From assembly GCA_023436225.1 (NCBI GenBank), contig JAEZKA010000063.1, positions 1 through 64,000 of the forward strand: 64,000 bases of DNA. The letters run 5' to 3'. Shown piece after piece: positions 1 to 8,085 of the stretch; the first letter of the stretch is position 1, and the number at the start of each line of letters is the position of its first letter. This DNA comes from Bacillota bacterium. GTDB lineage: Bacteria; Bacillota; Clostridia; Lachnospirales; Lachnospiraceae. The notes under the pieces were generated by a model. It was not told where the DNA came from and did not search any database. It saw only the letters and a program-made list of their open reading frames with translations. The translations under genes were made by a program, and so were the position numbers.

Positions 1-100
1 TGATCGGTCCATCATATCGAACCAAGGATTATTATGATCTGCTTGATGTAGATGAGCAGAAAGCTAGTCGGTAAAAAACTGCATTTTCATATCGGAATAA

Positions 101-223
101 ATATGCATTTTGATGTTGACATTTACATATCGTAAGCTTGGATATAAAGATTGCGGCTGTCTGGTGCTTGACATACCAGGTTTTGAACAGCCACTTGAAA
201 TGTTCATGGCAAAAGCCCTTTAA
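101..223 (+). pseudogene. C-terminal remnant of a GNAT acetyltransferase
   Basis: From the stop codon at 98-100 to the TAA at 221-223 one frame stays open and encodes about 40 residues that include YRKLGYKDCG and end in EMFMAKAL. This is the texture of the last strand-turn-strand of GNAT acetyltransferases (an LGY/F turn followed by a closing EM strand). The upstream half of the fold, including the acetyl-CoA loop, is absent, and no start codon with a ribosome binding site precedes the frame. I read it as a decayed gene end. The family assignment rests on motif resemblance only. Confidence 0.4.
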
Positions 224-259
224 AATAATAAAAATAAAGTAATTTTAGGAGAAATCTAT

Positions 260-1060
260 ATGGAATTTAAAAACTATAAAACACTACCGCCTGATGTGAA
301 AGAGCAAATCAGAAATGTAACAGAATCTTGGTTGAAATGTATAGGAGAATCTGTAATAGGAATTTATTTACACGGCTCTATTGCATTAGATCGTTTTGTT
401 AAAGGTGTAAGTGATATCGATATCCTAATAATATGTGATAGACACATAAGCCGAGATGAAAGACTCTTAATTTCTAGAAACATAATTAAATTAGATTGTA
501 CTCCTTCTCATCTAGAAATGTCCGCAATATGGATAAACGACTTAAACCCTTGGAAACATCCGACGCCTTGTCAATTTCACTACAGTGACAGTTGGACTGA
601 ACATTATAGAAATATGTTGAATGGTAATATAAAAGATAGTTTCATCGTAGATGAAGATTTTTGTGATGCGGATATCGCTAGCTATGTTCATCTTATAAAT
701 CAAAGTGGTATTTGTATTTATGGAAGGCCTATTAAAGACGTCTTTCCTGCTATTCCAGAGAAGGATTTTTGGAACTCTATAAGTAATAATATTACTGATT
801 ATAATTTTCAAGCATACAATCCAAGATATTTTTCAAGCAACATCTTAATTTTGGGACGCATTTTGTCATACAAAAAAGAAAAGCGCATATTGTCTAAGTA
901 TGAAGGTGGTCTTTGGACACTTGATTATGTGCCGGAAAGGTTTAGATACATAATTGATAATGCTATAAAAGAATGGTATTTGGGTGAAAAAGGTCTCGAA
1001 TATAAAAAGGAAGATTTAGATGAACTAAGACAGTTGTTAATAAAAGGAATCCAAGACTGA
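260..1060 (+). CDS. aminoglycoside nucleotidyltransferase, ANT(9)/AadA-like
   Basis: Cytosolic enzyme of the nucleotidyltransferase superfamily. The catalytic signature is clear: Gly39-Ser40, then Asp52-x-Asp54 (HGS...SDID), the metal-binding pair that positions ATP. The C-terminal half (about 150-260) matches the all-helical DUF4111 domain found in spectinomycin/streptomycin adenylyltransferases. The length of 266 residues is normal for AadA/ANT(9). Start at 260 follows AGGAG in TTTTAGGAGAAATCT. The likely reaction is adenylylation of an aminocyclitol antibiotic; which drug, if any, is an inference. It stands alone, closed by the hairpin at 1082-1118 and preceded by a gene remnant, which fits an acquired accessory resistance gene. 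Confidence 0.8.
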   Translation: MEFKNYKTLPPDVKEQIRNVTESWLKCIGESVIGIYLHGSIALDRFVKGVSDIDILIICDRHISRDERLLISRNIIKLDCTPSHLEMSAIWINDLNPWKHPTPCQFHYSDSWTEHYRNMLNGNIKDSFIVDEDFCDADIASYVHLINQSGICIYGRPIKDVFPAIPEKDFWNSISNNITDYNFQAYNPRYFSSNILILGRILSYKKEKRILSKYEGGLWTLDYVPERFRYIIDNAIKEWYLGEKGLEYKKEDLDELRQLLIKGIQD

Positions 1061-1081
1061 TGAATATATCAGATTGGCTCC

Positions 1082-1118
1082 GCGCAGAACCGAGGTCCCC
1101 CTGACCTCGGTTCTGCGC
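1082..1118. terminator. perfect 16-bp hairpin after the nucleotidyltransferase
   Basis: Arms 1082-1097 and 1103-1118 are perfect reverse complements, GC-rich, with a 5-nt loop. The sequence after it (TATAATTTG) lacks a strong T-run on either strand, so it is a probable but not classical intrinsic terminator. Confidence 0.65.
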
Positions 1119-1251
1119 TATAATTTGTTCACGCTATTCTAGATATTTACTATTATTCATGCTACTATAATATAAAGCGATAAAATTTGTAATTTTATAA
1201 TATATCATTATGACAAACGGTCCATTCCTATTTGTAGATGGAGATGAAGAG

Positions 1252-1776
1252 ATGCAAAACAAAAAATATAGTATTCTCATTGCAGTTGGTTTCGTTTTTA
1301 TTATATTGTTAATAATTTTTTTCTCTACGCAGAACAACCCTGACGGTTTTTCCATGGAAAGTAGAGAATTGATATTGAACAAGTTAAGTAAGGTGAACGA
1401 TAATGCTCATATTAGTTACGAAATTAAAATTGATGATTATATTGTTAGTGGTTATAATTGTTCAGATAACAAGCATGGTTTAGCAATTTTTGTCCCACAA
1501 GGAAATGGAAAGTATAAATTACAAACTAGCTACTTAAGAGAAAAAGATGAATTAGTCCATGGCAATGTTATTATTAATCAAAAAATTTATGATCTATTTT
1601 GGGCAAATAAAGCTGACTTAGATTACGCTGAAATAACTTATATTTTTACTAATAATTCTAAAGAAACAATGAAATTAGATGCAACAGATAATAAAATTAT
1701 ATATAACGAAGCGCCTTCGAATAATTACACCGTTGAATATGTTTTTATAGATACTAATGGAATTCGTTATGAGTAA
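1252..1776 (+). CDS. hypothetical single-pass membrane-anchored protein
   Basis: A 174-residue protein if started at ATG 1252, which follows GGAGATGAAGAG; the ATG at 1210 has no ribosome binding site. Residues about 5-26 form one hydrophobic segment after a Lys-rich start (signal anchor, N-in/C-out expected). The remainder is a polar, Asn/Asp-rich, beta-prone extracytoplasmic domain with no cysteines apart from one, and no lipobox. I do not recognise the family. It is AT-rich and lies alone between a resistance-type gene and a MerR gene. Confidence 0.6.
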   Translation: MQNKKYSILIAVGFVFIILLIIFFSTQNNPDGFSMESRELILNKLSKVNDNAHISYEIKIDDYIVSGYNCSDNKHGLAIFVPQGNGKYKLQTSYLREKDELVHGNVIINQKIYDLFWANKADLDYAEITYIFTNNSKETMKLDATDNKIIYNEAPSNNYTVEYVFIDTNGIRYE

Positions 1777-1804
1777 AGTGGTTTGTATAATTTGGAATTA
1801 TCAC

Positions 1805-1835
1805 TTGACTCTTCCTTTGGGGAAGCCTTTATACT
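1805..1835 (+). promoter_or_regulatory. MerR-type promoter with 19-bp spacer and dyad operator
   Basis: A -35 TTGACT (1805-1810) and a -10 TATACT (1830-1835) are separated by 19 bp, the over-long spacing typical of promoters activated by MerR-family DNA distortion. The spacer begins with the dyad CTTCC (1811-1815) / GGAAG (1821-1825) around a 5-bp centre. The promoter reads directly into the MerR gene 36 bp downstream, so autoregulation is likely. Confidence 0.75.
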
Positions 1836-1870
1836 AGACTCATCATAAAAAAGAAAAGAGGTCTAAAGAA

Positions 1871-2854
1871 ATGGACAACCTAATCAAAATCAAAGATGTA
1901 TCCAGTAGGTATAGCATTACTGCCCGCACACTGCGCTATTATGAGGACATGGGACTGATAAACAGTACCCGAAGCGAAGATTACGCATACCGGATGTACG
2001 ACGAAAGTGCTGTCAGACGGCTTGAGCAAATACTCATTTTGCGCAAGCTGAACATAAGCATCAAGGACATTCAGCGTATTTTCAACACGTCCAGTTCCGA
2101 CATAGTTTTAGAGGTGTTGGAAAAGAAAGTGCAAAACATAGACGATGAAGTTGCTCTCCTACATGAGTTGAAGGATATTGTTCTGGACTTCATACGTGAA
2201 ATAGAGCGAGTCGATTTTGCTGATAATTCTGATATTAAACTGTTGTATGACAAGGCGAAGGAACTAGAGACACAGTTGATCAGCGTTGACTATATTGGTA
2301 AGCCCTCCAATATAAACCGCTTGCTTGAAATAACGGAAAAATTAGATAAAAAAATACCTGATGTAATGGTCGTCAGGATACCAAGCTTCAAAGCGGTAAC
2401 ATGCGGCGATCAACCGTGGGGGGAAATGTTTAAAGAAGGCGGATATATGAATCAATTATGGCAGTATTGTCATTTGTATAAGAGTGTGATTTTTGATTGC
2501 TTTGATTTTTTGATGTTTAAAGATGACAAAGCGGAATGGATCTGCGCGGTTAAAGATGGTGTTACCAATGCAGATGTATGCCCTTTTAAATTAATCGATT
2601 TTCCTGGAGGCATATATGCTATGGCAGTCAGTATTGACGAAGATGACGAAAGCTTACAAAAAGTAGAAGATAAAGTTAGCCGATGGATTGAAGGCACAAA
2701 TTTCGAGCTTGACAAAGACAACAATGTTATGTTTAATATGCCTTATTTATATGAAGACGGAAGAGATATTGCCTACAAAGACATAGAAAAGGGTCTTGGC
2801 TATAAACAAATGCAAAGATATTTTCCAATTAAGCTAAAAGATGACTTTAGGTAA
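1871..2854 (+). CDS. MerR-family transcriptional regulator with C-terminal effector domain
   Basis: The N-terminal 75 residues are a MerR winged HTH (YSITARTLRYYEDMGLI, then a RMYD wing). A coiled-coil linker follows (about 80-140), then a C-terminal domain of some 165 residues (160-325) resembling GyrI/BmrR-like ligand-binding folds, with a GxxWGEMFKEGG stretch. This is the architecture of BltR/BmrR/TipA-class activators that sense hydrophobic drugs or toxins and twist a 19-bp-spacer promoter. Such a promoter lies immediately upstream (1805-1835). The start ATG 1871 follows AAGAGGTCTAAAGAA. No efflux pump is adjacent, so its regulon beyond itself is unknown. Confidence 0.85.
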   Translation: MDNLIKIKDVSSRYSITARTLRYYEDMGLINSTRSEDYAYRMYDESAVRRLEQILILRKLNISIKDIQRIFNTSSSDIVLEVLEKKVQNIDDEVALLHELKDIVLDFIREIERVDFADNSDIKLLYDKAKELETQLISVDYIGKPSNINRLLEITEKLDKKIPDVMVVRIPSFKAVTCGDQPWGEMFKEGGYMNQLWQYCHLYKSVIFDCFDFLMFKDDKAEWICAVKDGVTNADVCPFKLIDFPGGIYAMAVSIDEDDESLQKVEDKVSRWIEGTNFELDKDNNVMFNMPYLYEDGRDIAYKDIEKGLGYKQMQRYFPIKLKDDFR

Positions 2855-2882
2855 TATTCCACATGGTATGTACTAAAGTAAT

Positions 2883-3220
2883 CTTATCCGTTCGAACCTC
2901 TTCTCATATTCAATATCGGATAAGCTTCGTACACAGAGCAAAACTTGGAGGAACAGGAATGGAGACTCTCACGCTGCTTCCCTTTCTAACAGTATTTTGT
3001 CGAGGGAATAGAATTCGAATACCGTCTCGCGCTTAACATGAAAATGGCCCATCTGCAAAGATGTGACCTTTTTTCATGTTCAAATTTAAGACCAAATTCG
3101 TACTCTCACAGACTGAGACTTAAGAAGAACAAGAATGGAGGCCCTCACGCCGACATTCTTATTCTTCAGAGTGCACTTTACGGAGCAAAGACGTTGAGAT
3201 TCAAGGCTTCTGGTGATTTT
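2883..3220. repeat. gene-free stretch with hairpins and dispersed repeat fragments
   Basis: 2855-3470 has no credible gene. It holds an 8-bp inverted repeat (2883-2890/2917-2924), a hairpin with arms 3035-3044/3071-3080 plus an inner CATCT/AGATG stem and a T-run, and a hairpin 3124-3137/3154-3167 with one mismatch. The block around 3124-3150 is an imperfect second copy of the one at 2950-2975 (GAATGGAGxCxCTCACGC). The 18-mer at 3203-3220 recurs at 4542-4559 with one change, and TCTCGCGC occurs near 3025, 4502 and 4673. It looks like remains of a dispersed repeat family. Confidence 0.45.
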
Positions 3221-3470
3221 CTATTGATTATCAAATATTAGAAGTAGTTCCAGTTGCATTAGCGTTTGTTCCTGTTGGAAATAATGTTATTCTAAAAAAA
3301 CATACAATCGAACTGAAACACTTCAAATTAAATATTGACTTTTCTTATATTAATTTGAGTGATTATCAATATTGTATTTTTTGACAAAATACGATATAGT
3401 TATTGCTTGTATAGTGATCTTGTGATAATAAAATAAGACGTATAAGAAGAACTAGGAGAGCTAGAAAGTC

Positions 3471-4424
3471 ATGATGAATGAAAATAAACCATATATACTC
3501 GTTTTTGGCGCATCAATCTATGATATCTTTGGATTTACATCTAATAACTACAAGAGTCGGGATTCAAATCCAGGAAAAGTTAGGGTTTCCTACGGTGGTG
3601 TTTGTAGAAATATTGCAGAAAATATGGCCAGAGTAGGGACGAATCTAAAATTTATATCCATTGTTGGAAATGATGAAAAGGGAAGATCTATCTTACAACA
3701 TGCAGAATCACTAGGAATTGACATTAAGGATTCCCTTATTGTTAGTGGAGAGTCAACACCAACTTATATGGCGATTATGAATGAGTTTGGAGAAATGGAG
3801 TCCGCCATTGTTGATATGAGTATAACAGATAAAATATCAGAAGAGTTTATCATTTCTAAGGAAGATATCATTATAAATTCTGAATATATGGTTTTAGGGG
3901 CTGATAACCCTGGAATTATGGAATATATTTTGACTAAGTATCAAGGTACGACCAAGTTTATTTTAGATCCGGTATCCAGTGCAAGGGTTCAAAAAATAGA
4001 GCATTTAATCAAATACTTTTATTCCATTAAACCAAATCGACATGAAGCAGAAGCGCTATGTGGATTTAAAATAGAAAACATACAGGATGTAAGAAAAGCA
4101 GGTAAATGTTTATTGGATTATGGCGTAAAACATGTATTTATCAGCTTAGATGCAGAGGGAATCTACTATAACAATGGCCAAGAAGAAGGGATTATCAAAG
4201 CAAATCAAGTGCCAGTGGTTAACGTTACAGGGGCAGGGGATTCCTGTGTTGCTGGTTTAGGTTATGCTTATATGAACGGTCTAAGTATTGTGGATATGTT
4301 AAAGTTCGCAATTGCTATGTCTGTTATTACCATATCCCATGAAGAAACCATACATCCTGAAATAAATTATGATATGGTTCAAACTTATATAAAGAATTTG
4401 GATTGGATAGAAATTAAATTTTAA
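3471..4424 (+). CDS. PfkB-family sugar/nucleoside kinase, pseudouridine kinase-like
   Basis: A ribokinase-fold kinase of 317 residues. Seen: N-terminal ILVFGASIYDI strand, the substrate-side motif SYGGVCRNIAENMARVG (about 40-57) and PfkB signature 2 with the anion hole and catalytic base GAGD 254-257 (Asp257). The spacing and the NIAEN form match pseudouridine kinases (PsuK/YeiC), which phosphorylate pseudouridine to the 5'-phosphate in the cytosol. The usual partner, PsuG glycosidase, is not adjacent, so the substrate remains an inference within PfkB kinases. AGGAGAG precedes the tandem ATGATG start. The gene stands alone and ends before the hairpin at 4521-4560. Confidence 0.75.
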   Translation: MMNENKPYILVFGASIYDIFGFTSNNYKSRDSNPGKVRVSYGGVCRNIAENMARVGTNLKFISIVGNDEKGRSILQHAESLGIDIKDSLIVSGESTPTYMAIMNEFGEMESAIVDMSITDKISEEFIISKEDIIINSEYMVLGADNPGIMEYILTKYQGTTKFILDPVSSARVQKIEHLIKYFYSIKPNRHEAEALCGFKIENIQDVRKAGKCLLDYGVKHVFISLDAEGIYYNNGQEEGIIKANQVPVVNVTGAGDSCVAGLGYAYMNGLSIVDMLKFAIAMSVITISHEETIHPEINYDMVQTYIKNLDWIEIKF

Positions 4425-4520
4425 TAATAAATTATTATTTGATAAGTCCATAGGGTTATTGAACTTTGCATTTCAAGTAAACAACTATAAAATATAATTT
4501 GTCTCGCGCATAACTTAATT

Positions 4521-4560
4521 CGTCAGAATTCCTTTATTTAAAAGGCTTCTGGCGATTTTT
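4521..4560 (+). terminator. imperfect hairpin plus T-run after the PfkB kinase
   Basis: CGTCAGAA..CCTTT pairs with AAAGG.TTCTGGCG across a short AT loop and is followed by GATTTTT. It lies about 100 nt after the kinase stop and overlaps one copy of the dispersed 18-mer repeat. Confidence 0.55.
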
Positions 4561-4693
4561 CATTTCTGGAGTTTTAAGTACCCAGATTACGTCACTTCCA
4601 TTCATCTCAGAGAAAGCCTTTACCATTTGTTTTTATATCTTCTGCTTCCCTTGGTTATTCATTATGCATCCCATCTCGCGCTTCATTAAATAG

Positions 4694-4727
4694 TATCGCT
4701 AATCCTTACAAATAAGGATTAGCGATA
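4694..4727. terminator. 15-bp perfect hairpin, bidirectional terminator
   Basis: Arms 4694-4708 and 4713-4727 are perfect complements with a CAAA loop; TTTTGAT follows on the plus strand and an A/T-rich flank on the other. It sits between two convergent genes (kinase and hydroxyacid dehydrogenase), as expected for a shared terminator. Confidence 0.7.
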
Positions 4728-4758
4728 TTTTGATACTTGAAAAACATATGTGCAGGAT

Positions 4759-4796
4759 ATATGCAACAGCCTCTAACATATGCAACATCCTCTAAC
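4759..4796. repeat. two tandem copies of a 19-bp direct repeat
   Basis: 4759-4777 and 4778-4796 are head-to-tail copies of ATATGCAACAKCCTCTAAC that differ at one base. They lie just downstream of the dehydrogenase stop codon. No function is evident. Confidence 0.7.
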
Positions 4797-4843
4797 TTAC
4801 TCAACTTATTAATAAAGCACTATGCATATAGGAACTCTTGTAT

Positions 4844-5794
4844 TTAATACCCTATTTCCAAGTCGATTACATTCCTAAGTTTTTTCCCGGTAAGGTAATT
4901 CTCTATATTAATAGCGGCAATTTCCACAATCTTATCCAATGTTTCAGGTAAATGATAGGAACCCGATACATGTGGGGTTATCATTATATTTTTCTCGCTC
5001 CATAAAGGATGATTAGATGGGAGTGGTTCGGGGTCGGTCACATCTAATCCTGCGGCATAAATATCCCCATTTTGAACCGCTGATAATAGAGCATCTTGGT
5101 CCACTGCACTTCCACGTCCGGCATTCAAAAATATACCTGTTTTTTTCATTTTAGTGAAAAAATCTGCGTTATAAATATGATAGGTTGATGATGTATTGGG
5201 AAGAATGGAGACAATGACATCAGATTTAGGTATGATTTCATTGACATCCTCTATCATGTGCAGTTCATCCACTTGCTTCGGACAATCGCTTTTTCGCCGT
5301 TTAACTCCAATGACATAAGCACCCAAGGCCTTTGCCATTCCTGCAAAATACAACCCAATATCTCCTAATCCGATCACTGTTACCGTTGCATCGGAAATTG
5401 AGGTGACTGTACCATAATCATTCCATTCCCCATTTACTCTATCATCCCTATAAAGATGCAATTTTTTCTGCAGACACATCATCATTCCGATCATATGCTC
5501 GGCCACTGTTTTTCCGTATGCTCCAGTGGCATTCGTAAGTATAGTCTTAGAAGAAAGAACCCCTGGTAGGATATAAGCATCTGCTCCTGCGGAATTTAAT
5601 TGCAGTAGTTCCAGATTACTAGATGCAGCAATATAAGAAGTTGGCACATTACCAACAATTATTTCTGAATTTTGTACCATATCAATAGTTACGTCTGACA
5701 ATGAAACATACTGAAAGCTACAATCTGTTATATTCCGCTCCAAGCGTTTCTTGTGATGTTCTGTTACTGGCAAAGTTATTAAAATCCGTTTCAT
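4844..5794 (-). CDS. D-isomer-specific 2-hydroxyacid dehydrogenase
   Basis: NAD(P)-dependent reductase/dehydrogenase acting on 2-keto/2-hydroxy acids in the cytosol. Seen: the Rossmann motif GLGDIG (142-147), catalytic Arg227 in NAGRGSAVD, Glu256 in DPEPLP and His275 in TPHVSG, all in normal order; 316 residues is a normal length. The Lys/Arg pair after the second Rossmann strand (VKRRK, about 164-168) suggests NADP preference, as in GhrA/GhrB-type enzymes, but this is inference. Start at 5794 is preceded by GAAAGGACAGAAATC on the reverse strand. It is a single-gene unit; the substrate is unknown. Confidence 0.85.
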   Translation of the reverse strand: MKRILITLPVTEHHKKRLERNITDCSFQYVSLSDVTIDMVQNSEIIVGNVPTSYIAASSNLELLQLNSAGADAYILPGVLSSKTILTNATGAYGKTVAEHMIGMMMCLQKKLHLYRDDRVNGEWNDYGTVTSISDATVTVIGLGDIGLYFAGMAKALGAYVIGVKRRKSDCPKQVDELHMIEDVNEIIPKSDVIVSILPNTSSTYHIYNADFFTKMKKTGIFLNAGRGSAVDQDALLSAVQNGDIYAAGLDVTDPEPLPSNHPLWSEKNIMITPHVSGSYHLPETLDKIVEIAAINIENYLTGKKLRNVIDLEIGY

Positions 5795-6250
5795 ATGATT
5801 TCTGTCCTTTCTTTCAGCCTTTTGTATTAGGGTGTGTGCACGGAAGGGCCAATTGCTACTATTCTTATACTGTAATCATAGTTATATCTCATGGAAAAGT
5901 CAATGTATCCAAGAACACTTCTTACTGTGCAAGGCTTGTTTACCTTATCAATCTGTAGTATCAGGACTTACTTTATTCTGCAGGTCTCCCGCTTACACCA
6001 CCCTTTGTTGTATAGCGAGAAATTTATTTGTTTTGACAGGGAAAAATTCACCATACAAGGAGTTATAAGAAGGACACTTGAATGTCAAGTGTATCCAGTT
6101 TCAAGGAAAATATAGTATATTTATTTTATTTGATATGATAATATTATATTCAAATATAAACAGGAATTGAAAAAGAGATTTAACAAAATAAATAGAATTA
6201 TTAATATTACAGTTCGGATTGATAAGATGTAAAAAAAGGGGGAGTACTAA
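5795..6250. other. 456-bp intergenic region with one small dyad
   Basis: No gene is supported here. The only structure noted is a short palindrome, ACACTTGA (6074-6081) / TCAAGTGT (6085-6092), with a 3-bp centre. It could be an operator for the downstream kinase gene. The region up to the GTG at 6251 is very AT-rich. Confidence 0.35.
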
Positions 6251-6829
6251 GTGAATAATGATAGAAACTGGACCGTTTTATTTGTTGGTGGGGCTTCAGG
6301 AACAGGTAAATCAAGCATAGCGTATAAAATCGCTCAATTCTATGGTGTCAATGTCTTGGAAGTAGATGATGTTCACCTATCTGTAGAAACGGTTACCACA
6401 AAGGAAAGTTTTCCTGCAATACATTATTGGAAAACTGGTGTAGATTGGAAAGATATCGGAGTTGATTCCAATGTAAACTGGTTAATTGATGTAAGCAAAG
6501 AAATGATTCCGGTATTGAAAGAGCTTGTAAACAGGCATATTGAAGATAAATTACCTATTATTATTGAAGGCGATTTTATCTACCCCGAATTTACTGTATC
6601 ATTCGATAATCCAGAGGTAAAATCTATTTTTGTGAATGAATCAGACATTAATCAAATAATAAAGAATTATTTATCAAGAGAAGGTGGCGATCCTCAAAAT
6701 TACCGAGCCAAAATAAGCATTGCATATGGGAAGTGGATCGCAGATACTTGTAATAAGAATGGTATTCGATTGATTGAGTCAAGACCTTGGGATACTGTTG
6801 TAACGAGAGCCCTACAAAGTTTATTCTAA
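6251..6829 (+). CDS. P-loop kinase / ATP-binding protein
   Basis: A 192-residue protein with a Walker A motif GGASGTGKSS at 13-22 and an acidic VDDVH strand end shortly after, as in small-molecule kinases of the shikimate/gluconate/2-phosphoglycerate kinase type. IIIEGDFIYPEF (about 102-113) may supply the second metal or substrate site. The start is GTG at 6251, chosen because GGGGGAG lies 7 nt upstream. It is alone and the substrate cannot be told from sequence. AAA/zeta-like kinases are an alternative. Confidence 0.65.
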   Translation: MNNDRNWTVLFVGGASGTGKSSIAYKIAQFYGVNVLEVDDVHLSVETVTTKESFPAIHYWKTGVDWKDIGVDSNVNWLIDVSKEMIPVLKELVNRHIEDKLPIIIEGDFIYPEFTVSFDNPEVKSIFVNESDINQIIKNYLSREGGDPQNYRAKISIAYGKWIADTCNKNGIRLIESRPWDTVVTRALQSLF

Positions 6830-6938
6830 TGCAAATGCTTTCGTGTTTCTATCTAGTGAGGGGAGCTTATTCATCTTCCTTCCAAAGCACATGGCATCAT
6901 TCAACAACTCCTTTGGTTTTTATTGTAAGATATTGCTC

Positions 6939-6986
6939 TTGAACCGTATTACGGTTAGTGTTATAATAATTACAGTAAACGTAATA
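6939..6986 (+). promoter_or_regulatory. promoter with overlapping operator for the PadR gene
   Basis: -35 TTGAAC (6939-6944), 17-bp spacer, -10 TATAAT (6962-6967). An inverted repeat, TATTACGGTTA (6947-6957) / TAAACGTAATA (6976-6986), matches at 10 of 11 positions and straddles the -10 box. This placement suits autorepression by the PadR protein encoded 14 bp downstream. Confidence 0.75.
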
Positions 6987-6999
6987 ATAGGAGGAATAG

Positions 7000-7323
7000 A
7001 TGAGAGACAATGTAAAAGGAGGGGCTCTTACAGAAGTTACGTTTTTCATATTATTAGCATTGTATGAACCAAGACATGGCTATGGTATAATGCAGTTTGT
7101 GGAAAACGAAACCCAGGGCCGCCTAAATTTAGGAGCTGGTTCTCTATATGGGGCAATTAATACATTACAGGAAAAAGGATGGATTCGCTCAGTTAATGAT
7201 GGTGGTGAGCGAAAAAAAGAATATATCATAACCGAAACCGGAAAAGAAATTGCAGAGACCGAATTAGAAAGGTTGAACATATTAACTATAACAGCTTCAA
7301 GAATTATAGGAGGACGTGAATAG
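7000..7323 (+). CDS. PadR-family transcriptional regulator
   Basis: A 107-residue winged-HTH protein with the PadR hallmarks: TEVTFFILLALYEPRHGYGIMQ at the start, LGAGSLYGAINTLQEKGWI recognition helix and wing, and a short C-terminal dimerisation helix. PadR proteins with this length act as ligand-responsive repressors of neighbouring transporter or envelope genes. It shares one base with the next gene (stop TAG / start GTG), so the pair is translationally coupled. AGGAGG precedes the ATG. A perfect-looking operator overlaps its promoter (6939-6986). Confidence 0.9.
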   Translation: MRDNVKGGALTEVTFFILLALYEPRHGYGIMQFVENETQGRLNLGAGSLYGAINTLQEKGWIRSVNDGGERKKEYIITETGKEIAETELERLNILTITASRIIGGRE

Positions 7324-7931
7324 TGAAAAAATATTATCGTTTCTTTGGCGGTTTACTGAACACACAAGCAAAATGGCTAAATAAGATGGCACATAATGGC
7401 TATCGTATGGTTAGAACAGGTAAATTATTATATGAATTTATGGAATGCCAACCAGATCAATATCAGTATTATGTGGAATTTGTAGCTCATAAATCGTATA
7501 AAAGCGAGAAAGAATACCGTTCCTTCCTTGAAGATATGGGCTATACCGTATTTAATAAGAATGCTAATCTTAATTATTCCATAGGAAAGGTACGTTGGAG
7601 ACCATATGGAATCGGTTCAGGACAAATATCTACTAGTCCTGGCAGCTATAATAAAGAGCTGCTTATTATTGAAAAGGAAAATGATGGGCATCCTTTTGAA
7701 TTGCATACAACGAATTCAGATATCGCTGCTTATTATAAACCGATAAGAAATTCGTGGTTGACCCCTGCCCTACTCTTCTCTGCGTTATCTATTTGGCAGT
7801 ATTTTATTAATAACGGTTTCTCAAAAGAAGTCATTACATTTGGAATACTTGGGATTTTACTTCTAATACCGGTATTGCGTTATCAAAAAGAAATAAGTCA
7901 CTTTATTAAAGCAGCTAGAATTGAAGACTGA
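7323..7931 (+). CDS. DUF2812 membrane protein partnered with PadR
   Basis: 202 residues. The N-terminal soluble part begins KKYYRFFGGLLNTQAKWLNKMA and carries the YEF..C.PdQYxYYVEF pattern of DUF2812. Two hydrophobic segments follow near the C terminus (about 146-165 and 170-187). PadR-DUF2812 pairs are common in Firmicutes, where the DUF2812 protein is thought to modulate its PadR partner; the mechanism is not established. GTG start overlaps the padR stop by one base, and no separate promoter is visible. Confidence 0.8.
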   Translation: MKKYYRFFGGLLNTQAKWLNKMAHNGYRMVRTGKLLYEFMECQPDQYQYYVEFVAHKSYKSEKEYRSFLEDMGYTVFNKNANLNYSIGKVRWRPYGIGSGQISTSPGSYNKELLIIEKENDGHPFELHTTNSDIAAYYKPIRNSWLTPALLFSALSIWQYFINNGFSKEVITFGILGILLLIPVLRYQKEISHFIKAARIED

Positions 7932-8085
7932 ATCATAAATATTGATTATATTTGCAGATATATTTAAGAAAGTGTATGAAATATGGTATTATGAGTTATC
8001 AATAAGTTCATTTTACTAAATAGTAAATGAATCAAAAAATGTTAGGTAGCGAATCTTACTTAAAAATGATAAAGGAGATAGAAAG

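Noticed and set aside
3..74. Open frame from the window edge to TAA at 72-74, possibly a gene tail.
   Set aside because: Only 23 codons, with no recognisable motif; too short to support without the sequence to its left.
3038..3241. A 67-codon plus-strand ORF in the 2855-3470 gap.
   Set aside because: It runs through hairpins and repeat blocks, has no ribosome binding site, and its translation has no protein character.
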